The notes: generated by a model from the sequence alone, not told the origin. A stretch of 64,000 nt of DNA from an uncultured Dorea sp. (GCA_900550865.1 URTM01000002.1:1-64000), one strand, 5' to 3'. Counted from the stretch's first letter, positions 54,491 to 62,759 are shown. Program-made: numbers and translations.

Positions 54491-54534
54491 TCATTATTCT
54501 CATTTCATTCGTGATTTATTACTATCCGTTCCTT

Positions 54535-54565
54535 ACTATAGCACTTGGAGTTTGCTCTAAGTCAA
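54535..54565 (-). promoter_or_regulatory. MerR-type promoter with 19-base spacer and dyad operator
   Basis: Minus strand TTGACT (54565-54560), 19 bases, TATAGT (54540-54535). Inside the long spacer is the dyad CTTAGAG-N4-CTCCAAG, the pattern known for AdhR/NmlR regulators that bind an overlong spacer and twist it for activation. Confidence 0.8.
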
Positions 54566-54667
54566 GATTTTTTCAAAAAATGTATGTAAAATGTAAGAGT
54601 AAATTCCGGATTAAATAATTTCATTCTGTATTTTCTGATATCCGCAGAAGCTGCATAACGATAACAA

Positions 54668-54708
54668 AAGCCGCTGAAGAATTACTTTTTTACATTCCTC
54701 AACGGCTT
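54668..54708 (-). terminator. Terminator beyond the MITE
   Basis: Arms AAGCCGCTGAAGAAT (54668-54682) and near-complement (54694-54708), followed on the minus strand by TTTTG. Probably the original terminator of the aminotransferase operon, now separated from it by the MITE. Confidence 0.65.
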
Positions 54709-54721
54709 CTATTCTTATATT

Positions 54722-54934
54722 ATCTTTTTGTAACTATTCAGAACCCCACCCCCTACATTCGCAAAACCGCACGACAAGTCGTGCTTTCTCGCTGTTTCAC
54801 AGCTAATTTTGCTCATATAGGTGGCGGTGACTCTATTCGAGCCACCTTACGAATAAGATAAACAGTTTCTTACATGCAAGCATGACGAATCTGCTTATCT
54901 TATTCTAAGGGGTTCTGAATAGTTACATCTTTTT
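54722..54934. mobile_element. IS66-type MITE, 197 bp, with target duplication
   Basis: Perfect 18-base terminal inverted repeats GTAACTATTCAGAACCCC at 54730-54747 and 54909-54926, flanked by the exact 8-base direct repeat ATCTTTTT (54722-54729 and 54927-54934). Ends starting GTAA and 8-base duplications are the hallmarks of the IS66 family. There is no coding capacity. The interior is full of hairpins: GCACGACAAGTCGTGC (palindrome), GCTGTTTCACAGC, GGTGGC...GCCACC and a long GAATAAGATAA...TTATCTTATTC pair. Confidence 0.88.
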
Positions 54935-54992
54935 AATATTTTACACTTTGCTTCCGTTCAGATTCTATCCAACGGCTTCTTCCCTGTCTGCC

Positions 54993-56165
54993 TTATTTCT
55001 GGCTTCTCAGTCTCTCAACAAACCGGCTGAGTCTTCCGATTGCCTCTTTCAGATCTTCCAGTGAATATGCATACGATACACGCAGGAAACCTTCCCCGCT
55101 CTCACCAAACGCACTTCCCGGCACAACGGCAACCTTTTCCTCTTCCAGGAAACGCATTGCAAATTCTTCGGAAGTCATGCCGAATTCTTTGATACTTGGG
55201 AAGATATAGAATGCACCAAATGGCTCGAAGCACTCTAACTTCATCTTCGCAAATTCATTTACCAGATATCTTCTTCTCTGGTTGTATGCATTTCTCATCT
55301 GCTGCACTTCATCTTCGCAGTGACGTAAGCCCTCGATGGCTGCATACTGGCTGTTTGTCGGCGCACACATGATTGCAAACTGATGGATCTTCAGCATCTG
55401 TTCTATGATCACGGATGGTCCGCAGATATAACCAAGTCTCCATCCTGTCATGGCGAATCCTTTGGAGAACCCGTTGATCACGAGTGTTCTCTCCTGCATT
55501 CCAGGAAGGGATGCGATAGACACATGCTCTGTCTTATATGTAAGTTCAGAGTAAATCTCATCCGAAAGTACATACAGATCATGTCTCTTTACGACTTCTG
55601 CGATCGGCTCCAGATCTTCTTTCGTCATGATCGATCCTGTCGGGTTGTTTGGAAATGGCATGACCAGCATCTTCGTCTTCGGTGTGATCGCTGCTTCCAG
55701 TTCTTCTGCGGTCAGCTTGAATTCATTCTTCTGCTGAAGTGGAATAACAACCGGATTACCATCTGCCAGAATGGTACACGGTACATACGATACGTAACTC
55801 GGCTGCGGGATCAGGACTTCATCTCCCGGATCCAGCATTGCACGCAGTGCCACATCGATTCCTTCACTTCCTCCGACCGTCACCATGATCTCATGATCCG
55901 GGTCATATTCTACATGTATCTTACGTTCCAGATATTTGCTGATCTCGATCTTCAGATCCTTAAGACCTGCATTCGATGTATAGAAAGTCTTGCCCTGTTC
56001 CAGGGTGTAGATACCTTCCTCTCTGATTCTCCATGGTGTGTCAAAATCAGGTTCTCCTACACCAAGGGATATTGCGTCAGGCATCTCACTTACCAGATCA
56101 AAGAATTTCCGGATTCCTGATGGTTCGATGCCTGTGATTTTCTTAGATAATGGATTTCTCATCAT
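54993..56165 (-). CDS. PLP-dependent aminotransferase, class I/II
   Basis: 390 residues of the aspartate-aminotransferase fold: VTVGGSEGIDVALRAMLDPGDEVLIPQPSYVSY (cofactor phosphate region), FPNNPTGSIM (substrate Asn), LSDEIYSELTY, and the Schiff-base Lys in INGFSKGFAMTGWRLGY. It belongs to the PatA/aromatic-aminotransferase-like group; the exact amino acid is unknown. Its start overlaps the end of the Lrp gene (ATGATG region, four bases), so the regulator and enzyme are coupled. Confidence 0.93.
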   Translation of the reverse strand: MMRNPLSKKITGIEPSGIRKFFDLVSEMPDAISLGVGEPDFDTPWRIREEGIYTLEQGKTFYTSNAGLKDLKIEISKYLERKIHVEYDPDHEIMVTVGGSEGIDVALRAMLDPGDEVLIPQPSYVSYVPCTILADGNPVVIPLQQKNEFKLTAEELEAAITPKTKMLVMPFPNNPTGSIMTKEDLEPIAEVVKRHDLYVLSDEIYSELTYKTEHVSIASLPGMQERTLVINGFSKGFAMTGWRLGYICGPSVIIEQMLKIHQFAIMCAPTNSQYAAIEGLRHCEDEVQQMRNAYNQRRRYLVNEFAKMKLECFEPFGAFYIFPSIKEFGMTSEEFAMRFLEEEKVAVVPGSAFGESGEGFLRVSYAYSLEDLKEAIGRLSRFVERLRSQK

Positions 56166-56656
56166 GGTGTTACAAGCATCCTTTCTGGTTTTTTCTGTCC
56201 GAACATGATTGTTCCGTGGTCTTTATATTTCTTTAATACGAACTGTGTACTGGTTCCTGTGACATCTTCGATCGGTGATAATTTACTTGATACGAACTTT
56301 GATACTTCCTGTAAAGTCTTGCCTTCAATCAGGACCATCATATCAAAATCACCGGAGATCAGATATACAGCCGATACTTCCGGATAATTGCAGATCCGTT
56401 CTGCCGTCTTATCAAATCCCGTGTCACGCTGTGGTGTTACTTTTACTTCGATCAGGGCATTCACATACTCTGTTCCTGTCTTATCCCAGTCGATCAGTGT
56501 ATGATAGCCACAGATGATCTTTGCTCTTTCCATGGCTGAAATCTCATTTGCTACGGTTACTTCGTCGGTTCCAAGAAGAACTGCCAGTTCTCCGAGGTCT
56601 ACCCTGCTATGCTTCTCCAGATACAGGAGTATCTGCTTTCTTAATTCTTCCATCAT
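56162..56656 (-). CDS. Lrp/AsnC-family regulator
   Basis: 164 residues: N-terminal winged helix (MMEELRKQILLYLEKHSRVDLGELAVLLGTDEVTVANEISAMERAKIICGY) and a C-terminal RAM/ligand domain (ALIEVKVTPQRDTGFDKTAERICNYPEVSAVYLISGDFDMMVLIEG). The ATG follows GGAGG by five bases, inside the last 50 bases of the upstream AIR-synthase-like gene, an unusually long overlap. It likely senses an amino acid and controls the downstream aminotransferase. Confidence 0.92.
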   Translation of the reverse strand: MMEELRKQILLYLEKHSRVDLGELAVLLGTDEVTVANEISAMERAKIICGYHTLIDWDKTGTEYVNALIEVKVTPQRDTGFDKTAERICNYPEVSAVYLISGDFDMMVLIEGKTLQEVSKFVSSKLSPIEDVTGTSTQFVLKKYKDHGTIMFGQKKPERMLVTP

Positions 56657-57632
56657 TCATACCTCCGCTGTAAAGCTTCAAGATCTCATCCGGAGCCGGA
56701 CGGTCGATATAACGCATCTCTTCTCCATTTCTTAAGATCTTATCGTTGTTGTCTGTTGTATGTCCGATTACTGCTGCTGTAATCCCCTGATTGTTCAGCG
56801 CATCTGCCAGTACTTCCCCATTGTCAGTCACAGCCAGAAAACTTCCTGTAGATATCATCTGATATGGATTCAGTCGGAAATGTTCGCATACCTCGATCGT
56901 TTCCTGTAAAATACTGATCTTCTTCATATCAAGATCCAGTCCCTGTTCCAGTTCCAGTGCAAGATTCCACAGTGCTGCCAAGATTCCGCCATCTGCGACC
57001 TGACGTACGACAAATGCGCCCCCGGCTTTTGCGGCTTCGATTTCTTTTGGAGCAAATATCTGCTGTCCGTATGACTTTATCTGCTTCATGAAAACCGGCG
57101 CAAAACGAGTCTTAAGTTCCTGTTCTTTTTCTTCCGTGATCCGGAGCATGCCGTCCATTCCTGCATGCCCTGCGAACACAATATCCTTACTGGCTCGTGC
57201 GGTTTCCCGGTTCCAGGATTCTTCCTTCGGTGCTTTTGCAATGCCTGTAACCGTTACAGCGATCACCTGTACCGCCGGATTCGCGGATGCCTGTACTCCG
57301 GCAAGTATGATATTATACTTTTTGCATGCTTTTTTCAGAAGCTTTTCAATCTTATGGATTCTGGATTTGAACACGTATTCCGGATAGGCGATCTGAACGC
57401 TGACATTCGCAGATGGTTCATGCGTCTCCTGCACATCCTGCATATCCTCACTCTGAATATCCGCTTCCTGTTCCTCATCCTCTGTTATATCAGGGCAGAC
57501 AGAAAACACTGCACCCTGTGCCGCCAGTGCGTTCACAGTCTGTGCAAGTGCGTGGACACCGATCTGCGGAGATAAACCGTAGACGGTAACTGTTTCACTT
57601 ATAAGCTGTTCTGTCTGTGTCTCTAACTTCAT
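56607..57632 (-). CDS. AIR-synthase/HypE-related protein
   Basis: 341 residues of the PurM/HypE/ThiL/SelD superfamily. The first 110 residues are a variable part with an acidic stretch (DITEDEEQEADIQSEDMQDVQE). The C-terminal two thirds resemble AIR synthase-related proteins: DIVFAGHAGMDGMLRITEEKE, GGAFVVRQVADGGILAALWNLALE, and the final PYQMISTGSFLAVTDNGEVLADALNNQGITAAVIGHTT. Superfamily members bind ATP and act in purine, thiamine or hydrogenase-cofactor chemistry. This one's reaction is unknown. It is first in an operon with Lrp and an aminotransferase. Confidence 0.7.
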   Translation of the reverse strand: MKLETQTEQLISETVTVYGLSPQIGVHALAQTVNALAAQGAVFSVCPDITEDEEQEADIQSEDMQDVQETHEPSANVSVQIAYPEYVFKSRIHKIEKLLKKACKKYNIILAGVQASANPAVQVIAVTVTGIAKAPKEESWNRETARASKDIVFAGHAGMDGMLRITEEKEQELKTRFAPVFMKQIKSYGQQIFAPKEIEAAKAGGAFVVRQVADGGILAALWNLALELEQGLDLDMKKISILQETIEVCEHFRLNPYQMISTGSFLAVTDNGEVLADALNNQGITAAVIGHTTDNNDKILRNGEEMRYIDRPAPDEILKLYSGGMNDGRIKKADTPVSGEA

Positions 57633-57656
57633 GTTTATTATGTTCCCCTTTTATAT

Positions 57657-57758
57657 TTATACAAGATACGGAATAATCATCGTCGCTACCATGGCAATGA
57701 TGACGATAAGCACAACAATTGATACAATTCTTCTTGTTCTTTTATTGTTGAAATTCAT
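57657..57758 (-). CDS. 33-residue single-pass membrane peptide (DUF4044-like)
   Basis: Short frame MNFNNKRTRRIVSIVVLIVIIAMVATMIIPYLV with GAAGG seven bases before the ATG. A basic N-terminus then one membrane helix resembles the tiny DUF4044-type proteins of Firmicutes, from memory. It fits exactly into the gap between nth and the AIR-synthase-like gene and reads in the same direction. The function is unknown. Confidence 0.7.
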   Translation of the reverse strand: MNFNNKRTRRIVSIVVLIVIIAMVATMIIPYLV

Positions 57759-57838
57759 TCTTCTACCTTCTTTGATTTTATTTTCGTTACTGCTTCTTCT
57801 CATTCTTATCAATTTTACGTAAACAGCAACGTATTTCT

Positions 57839-58465
57839 CTACATTTTATACTCTTTACAATATTTTTGCAAGAAACAATCCTCACATTTCGGACTTCTTG
57901 CGCTGCAGATCGTGCGTCCGAATGTAATGATATGGATGTTCCAGAGAATCCAGTGGTCCTCCGGCAGTTCTTTCATCAGATCCTGTTCTATCTTGTCCGG
58001 ATCCTGATTCTTTGTAAGTCCCAGACGGTTGGATATTCGTTTTACATGTGTGTCCACGACCACACTCGGCACATGATAGATATTTCCACGGATCACATTG
58101 GCTGTCTTTCTTCCTACTCCTGCCAGGCTCAAAAGGTCTTCCAGATCCGATGGGACTTCGCCATTATACTTATCCCGGATGTCCTTCATACAGGCTATGA
58201 TATTCTTCGCTTTATTATGATAGAATCCGGTTGGTTTGATATCCTGCTCTAATTCCTTCAGATCTGCATCCACAAATGCTTCGACAGACGGATATTTCCG
58301 GAACAGATCTTTTGTCACGATATTGACTCTTGCATCGGTACACTGGGCGCTTAGCATTGTGGCGATCAGAAGCTGCCACGGAGTCTCGTAATTCAGATAG
58401 CAAACGAATTCTGTTCCGTATTTTGCGTCCAGAAGTCCGAGGATTTCTCCTGTTCTTTTTTTCAT
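57839..58465 (-). CDS. nth: Endonuclease III
   Basis: DNA glycosylase/AP lyase of base-excision repair for oxidised pyrimidines. 208 residues: helix-hairpin-helix with catalytic Lys120 (LLSLAGVGRKTANV) and Asp138 (VVVDTHVKR), and the 4Fe-4S cluster Cys187, Cys194, Cys197, Cys203 at the end. The start overlaps the radical SAM gene's stop by four bases (ATGA), so translation is coupled. Confidence 0.97.
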   Translation of the reverse strand: MKKRTGEILGLLDAKYGTEFVCYLNYETPWQLLIATMLSAQCTDARVNIVTKDLFRKYPSVEAFVDADLKELEQDIKPTGFYHNKAKNIIACMKDIRDKYNGEVPSDLEDLLSLAGVGRKTANVIRGNIYHVPSVVVDTHVKRISNRLGLTKNQDPDKIEQDLMKELPEDHWILWNIHIITFGRTICSARSPKCEDCFLQKYCKEYKM

Positions 58466-60330
58466 AATCTGATTTCCTCCACCTTGCAGACTCTCGCCTC
58501 CTGATTCAGCGGATTTCTGTTCTGATAGTCAAATAAGATATAAGCGTCTGCCTGTTTAAAATATTCCAGATGAGTCATCTTCCGCATCTGATTCCTGTCA
58601 TATTTTCCATAATCCGGAAGATACTTATGTGTCTCTTCTTCTTTTTCATAGAATGCTCTCGCCACATCCTTTGCCACCAGGTATTCCCCGGCGAATTCCG
58701 GCCGGCTCTTGGCATTTTCCCGGAGGTAATAATCATAGGTGAGTACTTCCCGGAATGTGTCTTCTTTTTCATTATGATATTGTCTGACATAATCCAGCAG
58801 GATCTGATATCTTGCACTGCGTTTGTGCTGAACAGCATTATAATTATGTGCTTCATAGTATGCGGCAAGCCGGTCATACATAGAAAAGGCAGAGTCATAT
58901 TCTTTTTCCAGTTCTTCCATCGTGTTCGTGAACTGACGGCTGTTATAGTAGACCTCCACCATCTCTTCGATGCCTTTCAGACGCAGTACGTCTTCATAGG
59001 AAATCCATTTTGTATACAGTACTTCGTACGGCGGATGTGCTTTGTGGACAATGCCGTATTCTTCCTGGTGTTCCTGCATAAAAGAACCTTTCAGTACTTT
59101 CAGGAATCCAAGCTGAAGCTGTTCCGGCTTTAATGCATAGACATCGTCAAAAGAATGTGCGAAGCTTTCCACATCTTCATACGGAAGTCCGGCGATCAGA
59201 TCCAGATGTTCATGCACATTTCCCTTATCCTGAATCCGCCTCACAATTCTGGACACTTTTTCAAAATCCATGACTCTGTGGATCTCTTTGATCGTCTTCG
59301 GATTTGTTGACTGCACACCAATCTCAAGTTGCACCAGTCCCGGACGCATCTGTTCCAGAAGTTCCAGTTCCTCTTCATTCAGGATATCTGCGGCAATCTC
59401 AAAATGGAAATTCGTGATGCCGTTATCATGCTCGATGATATATTTCCAGATGGCAATGCTGTGGTCATGCTTACAGTTGAACGTACGGTCGACAAATTTC
59501 ACCTGTGGAACCTTGTGATCCAGGAAAAACTGTAATTCCTTCTTCACCAATTCGATATCCCGGAAACGCAGACGCTTGTCTACCGATGACAGACAATAAC
59601 TGCAGGAAAACGGACATCCCCTGCTGGTCTCATAATAGATGATCTTGTGCTCAAAATCTTCCATGTGCTTATAGACAAATGGGACTTCACTCAGATCCAT
59701 GATCGGACGCCATGTGGTATCGATGAATTCATCTTTTTTTGATGCATGCTGCTCTGACATTGCTTCTTCTTTTGATGAATATAGCTCTGACATTGCTTTC
59801 TCCATACGGAAAGTAATTCCCAGAACTCCTTTTAACTGCTTATCCACATTCTCCGATTTCTGCCACGAATTATCCACATTTTCCAATTGATATCCACATG
59901 CTTTTTCTTCTGTTTCTGTGGATAAATCTTTTGTATTCTTTTCGTATTCCTTCCGGTATATCTGACAGATTTCTTTAAAAGTCTTCTCTCCTTCGCCTTT
60001 CATTACACCTTTGACACATGGAAGCCGTCTTAATACTTCTTTCGCATCGTAAGACACCTCCGGTCCGCCAAGCCAGATTGGCATATCCGGGCGTAATTTT
60101 CCGATTTCTGCCACAATCTCTTCTATATAATCCAGATTCCAGATATAGCAGGAAAGGCAGAGGATGTCCGGTTTTCTCTTATAGATATCCATCAGGATGT
60201 CATCTTTTTGCTGATTGATCGTATATTCCCCGATCTCCACTGCCGGATCGTCTGCGTAGGCTTTCAGACTGTAGACTGCCAGATTAGAATGTATATATTT
60301 TGCATTGACTGCTGCCAGTAGTATCTTCAT
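58462..60330 (-). CDS. Cobalamin-binding radical SAM protein (DUF4080 type)
   Basis: 622 residues. An N-terminal B12-binding Rossmann domain (1-125; MKILLAAVNAKYIHSNLAVYSLKAYA, IWLGGPEVSYDA) is followed by a variable low-complexity insert (about 130-205) with two similar segments (EKAMSELYSSKEEAMSEQHASKK). Then comes the radical SAM core with the cluster Cys239, Cys243 and Cys246 in SRGCPFSCSYC, and a DUF4080-like C-terminus. The substrate is unknown; related enzymes are methyltransferases. First gene of a unit with nth, under its own promoter. Confidence 0.9.
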   Translation of the reverse strand: MKILLAAVNAKYIHSNLAVYSLKAYADDPAVEIGEYTINQQKDDILMDIYKRKPDILCLSCYIWNLDYIEEIVAEIGKLRPDMPIWLGGPEVSYDAKEVLRRLPCVKGVMKGEGEKTFKEICQIYRKEYEKNTKDLSTETEEKACGYQLENVDNSWQKSENVDKQLKGVLGITFRMEKAMSELYSSKEEAMSEQHASKKDEFIDTTWRPIMDLSEVPFVYKHMEDFEHKIIYYETSRGCPFSCSYCLSSVDKRLRFRDIELVKKELQFFLDHKVPQVKFVDRTFNCKHDHSIAIWKYIIEHDNGITNFHFEIAADILNEEELELLEQMRPGLVQLEIGVQSTNPKTIKEIHRVMDFEKVSRIVRRIQDKGNVHEHLDLIAGLPYEDVESFAHSFDDVYALKPEQLQLGFLKVLKGSFMQEHQEEYGIVHKAHPPYEVLYTKWISYEDVLRLKGIEEMVEVYYNSRQFTNTMEELEKEYDSAFSMYDRLAAYYEAHNYNAVQHKRSARYQILLDYVRQYHNEKEDTFREVLTYDYYLRENAKSRPEFAGEYLVAKDVARAFYEKEEETHKYLPDYGKYDRNQMRKMTHLEYFKQADAYILFDYQNRNPLNQEARVCKVEEIRL

Positions 60331-60402
60331 TATATTTTCCTCCAGATCAGAATTTCCCCTCCGATCATATGCCGGATAAGATAAATTCTCATATATCTAG
60401 GT

Positions 60403-60431
60403 ATTATAAATTGCTATCGCCTTTTTTACAA
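60403..60431 (-). promoter_or_regulatory. Promoter of the radical SAM/nth unit
   Basis: Minus strand TTGTAA (60431-60426), 17 bases, TATAAT (60408-60403), back to back with the SRP RNA promoter. Confidence 0.7.
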
Positions 60432-60439
60432 CATTTCCA

Positions 60440-60468
60440 TTGACTTTTTGCCCGGAACACGTTAAAAT
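60440..60468 (+). promoter_or_regulatory. Promoter of the SRP RNA gene
   Basis: TTGACT, 17 bases, TAAAAT, ending a few bases before the RNA start. Confidence 0.8.
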
Positions 60469-60470
60469 GT

Positions 60471-60737
60471 TGAGCTGTGCAGCCGGGGTGTTAGCGGTAC
60501 CTTGCACCTGCAATCCGCTATAGCAGGGGTGATATTGCGCAGAGGGCTTGTTTTTGCAGAGCTGCCCTTGGAAAGTGGCGTTGATGTTTGGGTCTTACGC
60601 GACGGGACTCCATGAACCGTGTCAGGTCAGGAATGAAGCAGCACTAAGTGGAACCTCTCGGGTGCCGTAAGGGTGCCTGGGCTGAGTTAACTACCAAGGT
60701 AACGTCTGTGAAGGCTCGTTCGAAGCGCAATGCACAT
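60471..60737 (+). ncRNA. ffs: Signal recognition particle RNA, large bacterial type
   Basis: The apical hairpin GTCAGGTCAGGAATGAAGCAGCAC (60625-60648) is the SRP54/Ffh-binding site, and the full length of about 265 bases with complementary ends (TGTGCAGCC near 60475, GCAATGCACA near 60735) is the Alu-containing form of Clostridia and Bacilli. It works with Ffh and FtsY in co-translational export. Confidence 0.93.
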
Positions 60738-60754
60738 AAAAAAAGATATCTACA

Positions 60755-60791
60755 ATATCCACTGTGGTTTTCCACATGTGGATATTTTTTT
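60755..60791 (+). terminator. SRP RNA terminator
   Basis: ATATCCAC (60755-60762) pairs with GTGGATAT (60778-60785), followed by a run of seven T. Confidence 0.9.
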
Positions 60792-60796
60792 ACAAT

Positions 60797-60841
60797 AAAT
60801 GGGGACGGAGGATTTCTGGAAATCCTCCGTCCCCATTTATG
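60797..60841. repeat. Perfect long palindrome with GGGGACGGAGGATTT arms
   Basis: Arms of about 20 bases (ATGGGGACGGAGGATTTC and complement) with a two-base loop, between the SRP RNA terminator and the tadA stop. It may end tadA transcription, but no T-run follows. The GGGGACGG motif resembles REP-type palindromes seen near REP-associated transposases. Confidence 0.7.
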
Positions 60842-60873
60842 TGATTATTCCTTCTTTTTCTTATGCATATATC

Positions 60874-61398
60874 TTATTCTTCTTTTTTCTCCGTTGCTTC
60901 ACTCTCTTGAGCTTCTTTTTCCAGCTGCTTTTTCTTCTTCCTTGCCTCACGCAGTTCTTTAAAGAATGACTTCATCATCAGACTGCATTCTTCTTCCATA
61001 ACGCCCGTCGTCAGCTCCACCTGATGGTTGAACTCCGGCATGTCCAGAAGATTTAAGATCGAACCTGCACAACCTGCCTTGGGATTCATACATCCGACTA
61101 CCACACGGGTCATACGGGATTGCACGATTGCACCGGAACACATCTGACACGGTTCCAGTGTCACATACATCGTACAATCCTCCAGTCTCCAGTCATTCAT
61201 TTTCCTGCTTGCTTTCTTAATCGCAATCAATTCTGCATGCGCCAGGGTATTGTTATCAATCGTTCTCCGGTTGTACCCTCTTCCGATAATCTTATCCTGA
61301 TACACGATCACACAGCCAATCGGTACTTCTCCGATCGCATAGGCTTTTTTTGCCTGTTTGATTGCTTCTTTCATATATTTTTCATCTGTACTTTGCAT
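60874..61398 (-). CDS. tadA: tRNA-specific adenosine deaminase
   Basis: Converts A34 to inosine in tRNA-Arg. 174 residues from the ATG at 61398, seven bases after GGAG (a GTG at 61404 lies too close to the site). Zinc site His54-Ala-Glu56 (LAHAELIAI) and PCQMC with Cys84 and Cys87; the family segment GAIVQSRMTRVVVGCMNPKAGCAGS follows. The last 25 residues are a Lys/Glu-rich tail beyond the usual end. Confidence 0.95.
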   Translation of the reverse strand: MQSTDEKYMKEAIKQAKKAYAIGEVPIGCVIVYQDKIIGRGYNRRTIDNNTLAHAELIAIKKASRKMNDWRLEDCTMYVTLEPCQMCSGAIVQSRMTRVVVGCMNPKAGCAGSILNLLDMPEFNHQVELTTGVMEEECSLMMKSFFKELREARKKKKQLEKEAQESEATEKKEE

Positions 61399-61466
61399 TG
61401 CCACACTCCATCTGACTATTTTTGTTCATCTTACTTGTCTGTTACATCTTCTTTTATTTATATTTA

Positions 61467-62759
61467 TTAATACCTTCCGCCCATCTCCACTTCGGTATTT
61501 TCTTCTACTCTGGTTTTACTTTGTACATCTGCACAGCTTTCCGGTCCGCGGACATTTCTGCACCAGTATCCAAATGTCTCTCTGTCATTCTTTTCTTCTT
61601 CCATAAGCGCAAGTCCGGTCTCCTCAACCGGCAGAAATTCCGGGAACCCAAAACTTTCTGCCGCTCTTGCTTCCTGTGGATGGTATACTCCCGGCACTCC
61701 TAATTTTAACTGACCACCGCGGACTGTCAATATCAGATGATGATAATTATAATATCCATGAACCAGAAAGCTGTTGTTCGCATGCTTCCACTCACATCTC
61801 GGAAGGCATACCATATCTTTTCGCTGGATCTTTCTGACTTTATATCTCTTTTCAGCATCATTATTCTCTTTATATGTACAGTTTTTTATGTCATACATAT
61901 CCGGAGAACCATTCTTTGTGTTTTTTTCACCAGACATCTCTCCAACGTTCTTTTCTTCTTCATACGTCTTTTCTGACCTGTTTTTCTCCTTTTTAGCACC
62001 TGTCTCTTCTACGGTTCGATTTTTTCCTCTGTACTTCGTCTTTTCTACATACGTCTCTGTTTCTACAGTCTTCTCCCTTTCTACATCTGTCTCTTCTTTG
62101 ACAGTCTTCTCCCTTTCTACATCTGCCTCTTCTTTGACAGTCTTCTCCCTTTCTACATCTGCCTCTTCTTTAACATTCTTCTCCCTTTTTGCATCTATCT
62201 CTTCTTCGGCCGCCCTCTCCCTTTCTACATCTGTCTCTTCTGCAGTCTTCTCCCTTTCTCCACCTGTCTCTTCTCCAGTCCCAGCTTCTGTCCTCTTCTC
62301 ATCGCCGGACTTACTTAACTTCTCCAGCACATCAGACCTGCATTCCATCTCCTGCCCGGTCTTCTCCTCTGCCATCTCCCACTTCTCCATCCGGCAGACA
62401 TTTACCACATCGTCATTCCATACCGCAGCATACCAGTGCCCGTTCATATCTTTCAAAATGATTCCGTTGACCAGATCATAATTTTCTTTCTCTCCGGTAT
62501 CTTCCGGCGTATAACACAACCGATAATTCAACCCGGGAGCCGGCGGCTCTGTCACTCCCATATGGATTCCGGTGCATTTCTCTTTCCGGTTCCAGAACAA
62601 ATATACTTCCAGTCCTTTTGGATCTTCTTCCATCCAGAAACCTTTTCCGTGTACATGGATCACACACTGATCCATATCCTGTTCTACTTTCACAAAGCCT
62701 ACATTCCGCATCTTTTTCTCTTGTTCATATTCATAAAGATATCGAATAAACCGTCTCAA
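61467..62759 (-). CDS. Hypothetical protein with acidic 12-residue repeats (DUF6128-like)
   Basis: 430 residues, TTG start behind GAGAGG. The N-terminal 125 residues (RRFIRYLYEYEQEKKMRNVGFVKVEQDM...GHWYAAVWND) and the C-terminal 120 residues (PRCEWKHANNSFLVHGYYNYHHLILTVRGGQLKLGVPGVYHPQE...) look like two halves of one conserved Lachnospiraceae domain (DUF6128 from memory). Between them is a long charged insert with tandem 12-residue units of the type VEREKTVKEEAD. No signal or membrane segment. Function unknown. It lies between tadA and a dGTPase gene. Confidence 0.7.
   Translation of the reverse strand: MRRFIRYLYEYEQEKKMRNVGFVKVEQDMDQCVIHVHGKGFWMEEDPKGLEVYLFWNRKEKCTGIHMGVTEPPAPGLNYRLCYTPEDTGEKENYDLVNGIILKDMNGHWYAAVWNDDVVNVCRMEKWEMAEEKTGQEMECRSDVLEKLSKSGDEKRTEAGTGEETGGEREKTAEETDVERERAAEEEIDAKREKNVKEEADVEREKTVKEEADVEREKTVKEETDVEREKTVETETYVEKTKYRGKNRTVEETGAKKEKNRSEKTYEEEKNVGEMSGEKNTKNGSPDMYDIKNCTYKENNDAEKRYKVRKIQRKDMVCLPRCEWKHANNSFLVHGYYNYHHLILTVRGGQLKLGVPGVYHPQEARAAESFGFPEFLPVEETGLALMEEEKNDRETFGYWCRNVRGPESCADVQSKTRVEENTEVEMGGRY
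62065..62244 (-). repeat. 36-base tandem repeats in the hypothetical gene
   Basis: Four units at 62065, 62101, 62137 and 62173, the first three nearly identical, then degenerate units to about 62244. In frame (12 codons), coding for the acidic/basic VEREKTVKEEAD pattern, predicted as an extended or single helix. Confidence 0.85.

Noticed and set aside
62065..62244. Regular repeats considered as a CRISPR array
   Set aside because: The units are contiguous without spacers, in frame and inside a coding region.
61774..62481. Long plus-strand frame rich in Ser/Phe/Val opposite the repeat protein
   Set aside because: It is the reverse of the 36-base repeats of the minus-strand gene. It has a low-complexity translation, and the minus frame shows conserved ends and a ribosome site.
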